Position numbers and translations under genes: made by a program. Below are positions 6,470-13,258 of a DNA stretch of 13,258 bases, in pieces; position 1 is the first letter of the stretch; every line of letters starts with the position of its first letter. Below the pieces are notes generated by a model, which did no database searches, was not told the DNA's origin, and was given only the letters and a program-made list of their open reading frames with translations. Source of the stretch: Pseudomonadota bacterium (lineage in GTDB: Bacteria; Desulfobacterota; Anaeroferrophillalia; Anaeroferrophillales; Tharpellaceae). The stretch lies in NCBI GenBank assembly GCA_015486445.1, contig WFRT01000265.1:1-13258 (forward strand), given 5' to 3'.

Positions 6470-6498
6470 TTGCCAAAGAAGTTGGGGAAAGCTATAGG
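6470..6498 (+). promoter_or_regulatory. Promoter of the yedF operon
   Basis: On the plus strand: -35 TTGCCA (five of six), 17-bp spacer, -10 TATAGG, the same -10 as proposed for selC. The predicted start is about 45 nt before the yedF ATG. The leader has a GTCCC/GGGAC stem (6508-6529) directly before the Shine-Dalgarno AAGGAG (6534-6539). The remaining sequence between selC and yedF shows no gene. Confidence 0.6.
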
Positions 6499-6548
6499 AA
6501 AGCATCTGTCCCGGATGGACAACGGGGACCCTTAAGGAGAGCAGACAA

Positions 6549-7208
6549 ATGAAAAACCGCAGCGACCTCGAACTTGATTTAACCAAAATGGCCTGTCCCC
6601 GGCCGGTGGTCGAAACCCGCCGGGCCCTGCAAAACCTGGGAGACAATCCGCAGGCCGTCCTGAAACTTTTAGTCGACAATCCGGCAGCCGCCGCCAACGT
6701 CACCCGTTTTGCCGAAAGCCAGGGTTTCCGGGTGGAAAAAAAAGAGCAGGAAAACGGAACCTTTCTTCTCCGTCTCGACCGTGGTAGACCGGCGACCGAC
6801 AACGAACGGGAAGAAGCTGGAAAAGCAACCGCCGACCAGGCCGGCAACAACCCCGCAACCACCTCCCCGGCCCGAACCGGGCTGGTTTACCTCAACAGCG
6901 ACGAAATGGGCCGGGGCGAGGGAAAGCTCGGCCGCCTGCTGATTAAGGCCTTCCTGCAAACCCTGCCGGAGTTGGAAAACCCGCCGGCCGCCATCATCCT
7001 GGTCAACCGCGGGGTTTTCCTCGCCACCCGGAAAGCAGCCGAGCACACCAGCCTGCGGGCCCTGGCCGAGACGGGCTGCGAAATCCTGGTCTGCGGCACC
7101 TGCCTCGATTTTTACAACCTGCAGGACGAACTGGCCGTCGGCCGGGTCTCCAACATGTTTGAAATCGCATCCCGGCTGGCCGGACCCGGGCCGGTCATCA
7201 GGCCATGA
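6549..7208 (+). CDS. yedF: Sulfurtransferase-like selenium metabolism protein YedF
   Basis: Thought to carry or hand over sulfur or selenium in a persulfide or perselenide form. The 219-residue protein has two domains. Residues 8-78 are TusA/SirA-like with the active-site motif ACPRPV (Cys16). A polar Gly/Ala/Asn-rich linker (79-108) follows. Residues 110-215 are DsrE-like, with GLVYLNSDEMGRG, the aliphatic strand AAIILVNRGVF, and a Cys cluster CEILVCGTC (Cys177, Cys182, Cys185). AAGGAG lies 9 nt before the ATG. Its stop overlaps the next ATG in ATGA. The domain order fits the YedF family, a marker gene of Se metabolism. Cys16 is a TGT codon, not TGA. The direct substrate is not shown by the sequence. 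Confidence 0.9.
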   Translation: MKNRSDLELDLTKMACPRPVVETRRALQNLGDNPQAVLKLLVDNPAAAANVTRFAESQGFRVEKKEQENGTFLLRLDRGRPATDNEREEAGKATADQAGNNPATTSPARTGLVYLNSDEMGRGEGKLGRLLIKAFLQTLPELENPPAAIILVNRGVFLATRKAAEHTSLRALAETGCEILVCGTCLDFYNLQDELAVGRVSNMFEIASRLAGPGPVIRP

Positions 7209-8362
7209 TCTACCTGGACAACGCCGCCACCTCCTTTCCCAAGCCCCCGGAGGTGGCCGCGGCCTGCCTTGATTATCTCGAAAATATCGGTGCCAGCCCG
7301 GGCCGCTCCGGCCATCGCGCCGCGGCCGCGGCCGGCCGCATCCTTTACCGGACCCGCAAGGGGCTGGCCGAGTTGTTCAATTTTCCCGACCCGGGCCGGA
7401 TAATCTTTTCCGAAAATGCCACCGGGGCCCTCAACCTGGCGCTTTTCGGGCTGCTGAAAAAAGGCGACCGGGTATTGACCGGCCCGCTCGAACACAATTC
7501 GGTGATGCGCCCGCTGCGCCGGCTCGAGGGGACCCTCGGTCTGACCATCGACATCCTGCCGACCGGAACCGAAAGCCATTACGACCTTGAGACCCTGGCC
7601 CGCTGGACCAGGGAGAGGAACTACCGCCTCGCCGTCTTCAACCATGTCTCCAACGTCACCGGCACGATAGCTCCCCTGGACAAGATTCTGCCGCTGCTGC
7701 GGGAACACGGGATTCTTTCGGTAGTCGACGGGGCCCAGTCGGCCGGCACCCTGGCAATCGACCTGCAGCGGCTGCGCCCCGATGTCTTCTGCTTTACCGG
7801 CCACAAGGGTCTTTTCGGCCCGCCGGGCACCGGGGGCCTGTGTCTGTGGGAGGGAATCGAGCCCGAACCGCTGCGGCTGGGAGGAACCGGGAGCCGCTCC
7901 GAGGCTGAACTGCAGCCCGAATTCCTGCCCGACCGCCACGAATCGGGCACGCCCAACACCATGGGGCTGGCCGGGCTGGGGGCGGGTGTTAACTTTATCC
8001 TGAAAATCGGCCAGGAGAAGATCACGGCCCACGAGCGCGGGCTGGCGGCAATCCTGCATCGAGGACTTGCCGAAATTTCCGGGGTGAAGGTCTTCGGGCC
8101 CCGGCCGGCGGACCGGGGGCTGGCGGTGGTTTCTTTTACCTTAAACGATGCAAGCCCGGCGGAAATCGGTTTTCGCCTGGACCGAGAATTTTCCATCCTG
8201 ACCCGGGTCGGCCTCCACTGCGCCCCCCGGGCTCACCGCAGCCTCGGCACCTTCCCGACCGGCACCGTACGCCTGGCCCCGGGCTGGTTCAACCGGAAAG
8301 AGGAGATCGAAGCGGTGCTCTCCGCGATTGAAAGGATTGCCGGCCGGGGAAAAAGAAAATGA
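7205..8362 (+). CDS. Cysteine desulfurase family protein (class V aminotransferase)
   Basis: PLP enzyme expected to take sulfur from cysteine, or selenium from selenocysteine, onto its own active-site Cys. It has 385 residues. Visible are IYLDNAATSFPKP (2-14), EHNS with His97 over the cofactor, VVDGAQSAG with Asp175, TGHKG with the PLP lysine Lys201, ESGTPN (246-251) and GLHCAPRAHRSLGT with catalytic Cys339. The LHCAP form and FPTGTVRLAPGWFN ending match the class often found with YedF, rather than IscS. It overlaps yedF by 4 bp and DUF3343 by 4 bp, so the three are surely one operon. Being next to selC argues for a role in supplying Se. From sequence alone, desulfurase versus selenocysteine lyase activity cannot be told apart. 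Confidence 0.92.
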   Translation: MIYLDNAATSFPKPPEVAAACLDYLENIGASPGRSGHRAAAAAGRILYRTRKGLAELFNFPDPGRIIFSENATGALNLALFGLLKKGDRVLTGPLEHNSVMRPLRRLEGTLGLTIDILPTGTESHYDLETLARWTRERNYRLAVFNHVSNVTGTIAPLDKILPLLREHGILSVVDGAQSAGTLAIDLQRLRPDVFCFTGHKGLFGPPGTGGLCLWEGIEPEPLRLGGTGSRSEAELQPEFLPDRHESGTPNTMGLAGLGAGVNFILKIGQEKITAHERGLAAILHRGLAEISGVKVFGPRPADRGLAVVSFTLNDASPAEIGFRLDREFSILTRVGLHCAPRAHRSLGTFPTGTVRLAPGWFNRKEEIEAVLSAIERIAGRGKRK

Positions 8363-8616
8363 ATATCTACCTGCTCTTTCCCTCGATCCACAATGTCATG
8401 GCGGCCGAAGACCTCTGCACCGGGGCCGCCATCGCCACCGACATGCGGCCGGTGCCCCGGGAAATCAGCTCCGACTGCGGCATGTGCCTGGCCTGCCGCG
8501 AGGAGGACCGGGAGAAAATCCAAAAACTTCTGCGCCAGGCCGGCTTTTCCTGCCCGGTCCATCTCTACCGGGCCGAGCCCGGCCGGAAATTCACCTTCCT
8601 GACCGCCATCCCGTAA
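8359..8616 (+). CDS. DUF3343 protein, putative Se/S carrier
   Basis: An 85-residue cytoplasmic protein resembling the DUF3343 family, which has been called a putative Se/S carrier. The conserved core PVPREISSDCG (31-41) is present. This copy is rich in Cys: Cys20, Cys40, Cys43, Cys46 and Cys65, with 40-46 forming CGMCLAC. It has no signal peptide or membrane helix. The start overlaps the desulfurase stop (ATGA), so it is the last gene of the yedF operon. A fair guess is that it accepts persulfide or perselenide from the desulfurase or YedF. The function of the family has not been settled as far as I know. It ends 25 bp before the convergent SPOR gene, and no terminator hairpin is visible in that gap. 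Confidence 0.83.
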   Translation: MNIYLLFPSIHNVMAAEDLCTGAAIATDMRPVPREISSDCGMCLACREEDREKIQKLLRQAGFSCPVHLYRAEPGRKFTFLTAIP

Positions 8617-8641
8617 CCCGGCGATACCGTCCGTCTTCTGT

Positions 8642-10009
8642 CTATTTCCCAAGCTTGATAATCCGGCTCGGCTCACCGGGGAATTTGTGTTTGAAGCGCA
8701 AACGGGTCTTTACCGCCTCGGCCTGATTCGGACTCACCGGGATCAGGACCCGGTACCAGATGCCCCGGGCTCGCAAATCAACCTTGACAACCCGGGCGCT
8801 CTTGAACCCGGCCCGGCGAAAACGGGCGGCCTGGCCCCGGGCCTTTTCGGGACTGGTAAAGGAACCGACATGGACCGCGTACATTTGTTTTGCCGGGGCC
8901 TGGTTTTTCTTGACGATAAGGGGTTTGCTCACAGATGGGGCTGCGGCCGCGGTTTTCCGCGGCCGGTGCGCAACCGGCGCCCGGGATTTGGCTTGCTTTC
9001 CGGCCTGCGCTTTGGCTTGGGTTTTGGGCTTATTTTTGGCTTCAGGCTTGTTCCCGACCGGGGCGGCAGGCGGTTCAGCGGCGGTTTTTTCAACCTTTCC
9101 AGCCGTCGTTGCCGAAACCGCTTTCGAGCCGGCCGGAAGCGGTTTTGCGGCCAGCCCTTGAGAGTGCTGCCCGACAGGTTTCGGAGCCACCTTCACGGAC
9201 GCCTTCTCAGGAGCCTTCACGGGTGCCGGGACGGGAGCCGTTTTGTCCGGGGCCGGAGTCGGAGCGGACGGCGGCACCGGGAAGATCTTGTCTTCGACCC
9301 GGGTCGTGGCCAGCGACGACACCGGGCGCTTGACGACAGTACTTTTCTTCTGCCCGGCCCAGTAGAGATAGCCGCCGACCACGCCCCCGATTACCAGCAA
9401 AACGACCACGATCAGAATCAACGGGCCATGCCCCCGCTCTTCCGGCGGCGACCCCGCCGGCTCGAACAGAACCGGCGGCTCCTCTTCTTCAGGTTCAGGC
9501 GCGGCCGGGCCGGCCGGCCCGGGCGTATCCTCTCTCATTCCGGCAAAGATGCCGTCAAAATCAGCGGCCGCCATTTTATCACTGCCGACGGCCGGTCTTT
9601 TGCCGGCCGGACCAGGTTCGGCTGCGGATTGGCGGCCGCCGCCGACCGTATCTACCGGGGTCATGGCCTCGCCCAGGACCCGGTCGAGTTCGGCGCCGAT
9701 GTCCTCTTCGTTCCACATCTCGGCCAAAACGCTGATATCCTCATCCCCGGGCCCTTCTTCGCCACTCGGGGTCCGGGTCAGGCCCAGAGCCTCGGGATCG
9801 AACTCGATCTCATCACCAGGCGAAGCCAGCAAGGCCTCCAGGTCGCAGCTGCCGCCGTCGGCGCCACGGTTTGTGGACAACTTTTCCGCAGCACTCTCTT
9901 CCGCCAGGCCGGCCTCGAGTTCGGAAATCAGGCCGGTACCGCAGATCGGGCACTCCGAGGCGCTTTCACCGGCAATTTTAAGATCACACTGCGGACAATA
10001 CATATCCAT
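8642..10009 (-). CDS. Zinc-ribbon, single-pass membrane protein with SPOR domain
   Basis: 455 residues, not identical to any named protein I recognise. Order: a zinc ribbon CPQC...CPIC (Cys5, 8, 20, 23); a long acidic, Gly/Pro-rich, probably disordered part (about 30-193); one membrane helix (about 196-218, GPLILIVVVLLVIGG); an Ala/Pro/Lys-rich linker (about 220-373) with periplasm-spanning character; and a SPOR domain (about 375-453, MYAVHVGSFTSPEKARGQAARFRRAG...WYRVLI). SPOR domains bind glycan strands stripped of peptide at division sites, so the C-terminus is probably periplasmic and the ribbon cytoplasmic. GGAGG lies 7 nt before the ATG. It is divergent from lon and convergent with the yedF operon, apparently a single-gene unit with its own promoter. 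Confidence 0.85.
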   Translation of the reverse strand: MDMYCPQCDLKIAGESASECPICGTGLISELEAGLAEESAAEKLSTNRGADGGSCDLEALLASPGDEIEFDPEALGLTRTPSGEEGPGDEDISVLAEMWNEEDIGAELDRVLGEAMTPVDTVGGGRQSAAEPGPAGKRPAVGSDKMAAADFDGIFAGMREDTPGPAGPAAPEPEEEEPPVLFEPAGSPPEERGHGPLILIVVVLLVIGGVVGGYLYWAGQKKSTVVKRPVSSLATTRVEDKIFPVPPSAPTPAPDKTAPVPAPVKAPEKASVKVAPKPVGQHSQGLAAKPLPAGSKAVSATTAGKVEKTAAEPPAAPVGNKPEAKNKPKTQAKAQAGKQAKSRAPVAHRPRKTAAAAPSVSKPLIVKKNQAPAKQMYAVHVGSFTSPEKARGQAARFRRAGFKSARVVKVDLRARGIWYRVLIPVSPNQAEAVKTRLRFKHKFPGEPSRIIKLGK

Positions 10010-10030
10010 TTTTTATCCTCCGGGGACTAC

Positions 10031-10059
10031 ATCAAACTGGAAATTCAGATGCTTGTCAA
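10031..10059 (-). promoter_or_regulatory. Promoter of the SPOR-domain gene
   Basis: On the minus strand: -35 TTGACA (perfect), 17-bp spacer, -10 TTTGAT (four of six). The predicted start is close to the gene, leaving a short leader with GGAGG. It is divergent from the lon promoter. Confidence 0.6.
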
Positions 10060-10102
10060 AGACTGCAAGCGGCCGCCGGCCGGCAGTCAAATTCCGCCAA
10101 CC

Positions 10103-10131
10103 TTGACAAACCAAGCCTGAAAGCCTACACT
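10103..10131 (+). promoter_or_regulatory. Promoter of lon
   Basis: On the plus strand: -35 TTGACA (perfect), 17-bp spacer, -10 TACACT (four of six). It predicts a leader of about 60 nt before the TTG start. I see no clear heat-shock (sigma32-type) -10 element. Confidence 0.6.
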
Positions 10132-10200
10132 TATACTCCCTGTGGCCGGCTTTTCAAACATTTTTTCCACACTGTACGGCCGCAATTCAACCACCCCGGC

Positions 10201-12600
<2,400 letters not shown>

Positions 12601-12614
12601 AGCCCCCGATACAA

Positions 12615-12721
12615 AAGCTTAAAGTAACTATTCAGCTGAATTCTGTCTCCCCACTTTCAGGAGGGGGCGGGGCGGAGAAAAGCCGCGCCCGACCCCGTAT
12701 TCGGCTGAATAGTTCCAGCTT
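12615..12721. repeat. 107-bp imperfect palindrome between lon and the kinase-like gene
   Basis: The left arm (12615-12641) and right arm (12699-12721) are inverted copies. An 18-base part, GTAACTATTCAGCTGAAT against ATTCGGCTGAATAGTTCC, pairs at 16 of 18 positions, and an outer AAGCT/AGCTT pairs after a 4-base bulge. The core is also self-complementary in part (GGGGCGGGGCGG with GCCGC-GCCC-CCCC). It lies between two convergent genes. It may act as a two-way terminator without T-runs, or be a small non-coding mobile (MITE/REP-like) element. Confidence 0.65.
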
Positions 12722-12725
12722 AAAT

Positions 12726-13127
12726 TCAGCTCCGCGAGGTGCCGCTGACCAGCTGGTAGAGCTGTTCCACCAGGTCCCGGCCGGTATCGATCTCGACCCA
12801 GGAAAAGCGCTGCAGTTCATCCGGGGCCGGGGGCTCGAAACGCTGGCGCCGGGCGATCTTGAGATCGGCATCGGAAACATCGCCCTCCCGGGAACGACGC
12901 CGCAGGTTTTCTTCGAGCACCGCCCGCGGCGCCCGGCAGACCAGCAGGTGGATCGGGACCTGCAGCCGGTCCGCAACCTCGGTAAACAGCTTCCGGTCCG
13001 CAACCTTCAAATTGGTGGCGTCGACAATCACCGACTCCCCGCTCTCAACCGCCGCGGCCGCCTTTTCCGCCAGGGCCCGGTAGGTCCTGACCGTCGCTTC
13101 ACGACTGTAAATCCCCTCACCGAACGG
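12726..13127 (-). pseudogene. P-loop kinase-like ATPase, C-terminal part only
   Basis: About 134 codons resembling the ATP-binding (AAA/P-loop kinase) domain found at the C-terminus of proteins annotated as bifunctional aminoglycoside phosphotransferase/ATP-binding protein. Visible conserved pieces are FGEGIYSREATVRTY, SVIVDATNLKVADRKLF, VPIHLLVCRAP, SDADLKIARRQ and a C-terminal VEIDTGRDLVEQLY. The Walker A loop that should come before FGEGIY is absent, because upstream of about 13128 the sequence turns into an inverted copy of the gene itself. The frame stays open to an ATG at 13175, but those 16 extra residues are antisense of the copy and not a real N-terminus. It is convergent with lon. 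Whether the gene is truly broken or just misassembled cannot be decided here. Confidence 0.65.
12929..13058. repeat. Inverted repeat arm 1 (inside the kinase-like gene)
   Basis: These 130 bp are the reverse complement of 13129-13258 at 128 of 130 positions by my base-by-base comparison. The two differences are at 12975/13212 and 13020/13167. Both fall in third codon positions and are silent (Val GTT/GTC, Asp GAC/GAT). Confidence 0.93.
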
Positions 13128-13128
13128 T

Positions 13129-13258
13129 GCCGCGGCGGTTGAGAGCGGGGAGTCGGTGATTGTCGATGCCACCAATTTGAAGGTTGCGGACCGGAAGCTG
13201 TTTACCGAGGTCGCGGACCGGCTGCAGGTCCCGATCCACCTGCTGGTCTGCCGGGCGC
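13129..13258 (+). repeat. Inverted repeat arm 2 (duplicate kinase fragment, reaches window end)
   Basis: Second arm of the 130-bp inverted repeat, separated from the first by 70 bp (13059-13128) and running exactly to the window edge. Read on the plus strand it codes in frame for the same segment, AAVESGESVIVDATNLK onward to VCRA, with no start codon and a TAA at 13108-13110 upstream. It is therefore a fragment copy, not a separate gene. Confidence 0.93.

Noticed and set aside
8359..8616. Search for UGA-encoded selenocysteine in the yedF operon
   Set aside because: The expected reactive positions are ordinary Cys codons and all in-frame TGA codons I saw are plausible stops; no SECIS-like case could be supported.
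8687..10120. 477-codon open frame on the plus strand opposite the SPOR gene
   Set aside because: Arg/Gly/Phe-rich shadow of the minus-strand gene, which has an SD, a promoter and clear domains.
13128..13175. N-terminal 16 residues (MVASTITDSPLSTAAA) of the kinase-like frame
   Set aside because: They are the antisense of the inverted copy in arm 2 and would arise automatically from the foldback.

Overview
The window is a GC-rich stretch of bacterial chromosome made up mostly of housekeeping genes. The gene content (YedF/DUF3343 selenium genes next to selC, a zinc-ribbon SPOR protein, an FSA-type transaldolase) and the codon style suggest a Desulfobacterota-like anaerobe, perhaps near Desulfobulbales. 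That placement is an inference; no marker here was aligned or placed on a tree.

Left part (1-4771, minus strand). Reading right to left: rplU (bL21), rpmA (bL27), a 293-bp gap with an intrinsic terminator and GC-rich palindromes, then obg, aroE, aroA and aroK (cut by the window edge). The last four are tightly packed: obg/aroE overlap by 4 bp, aroE/aroA by 8 bp, and aroA/aroK are 5 bp apart. They join a ribosome-assembly GTPase to three late steps of the shikimate pathway. rplU has a good sigma70-type promoter and a structured leader of about 130 nt.

Middle (4772-8616). On the minus strand lie selC (the UCA-anticodon selenocysteine tRNA), tatA, folK and a transaldolase, possibly read from the one selC promoter. 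Divergent from selC, on the plus strand, is a three-gene operon with 4-bp overlaps: yedF (TusA-like plus DsrE-like), a class V aminotransferase/cysteine desulfurase, and a small Cys-rich DUF3343 protein. Next to selC this reads as a chalcogen (Se/S) mobilisation and carrier module, and it is the most interesting system in the window.

Right part (8617-13258). A membrane protein with an N-terminal zinc ribbon and a C-terminal SPOR domain (minus) is divergent from a Lon protease (plus); each has a TTGACA-17 bp promoter. The Lon lacks the usual long helix with the KSQREYYL-type signature between its N-terminal and AAA+ parts. After lon comes a 107-bp imperfect palindrome. The last gene is the C-terminal part of a P-loop kinase-like protein (minus). 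Its upstream part is replaced by an inverted, 128/130 identical copy of its own coding sequence that runs to the window edge. This looks like a foldback assembly or amplification chimera, or else a real inverted duplication.
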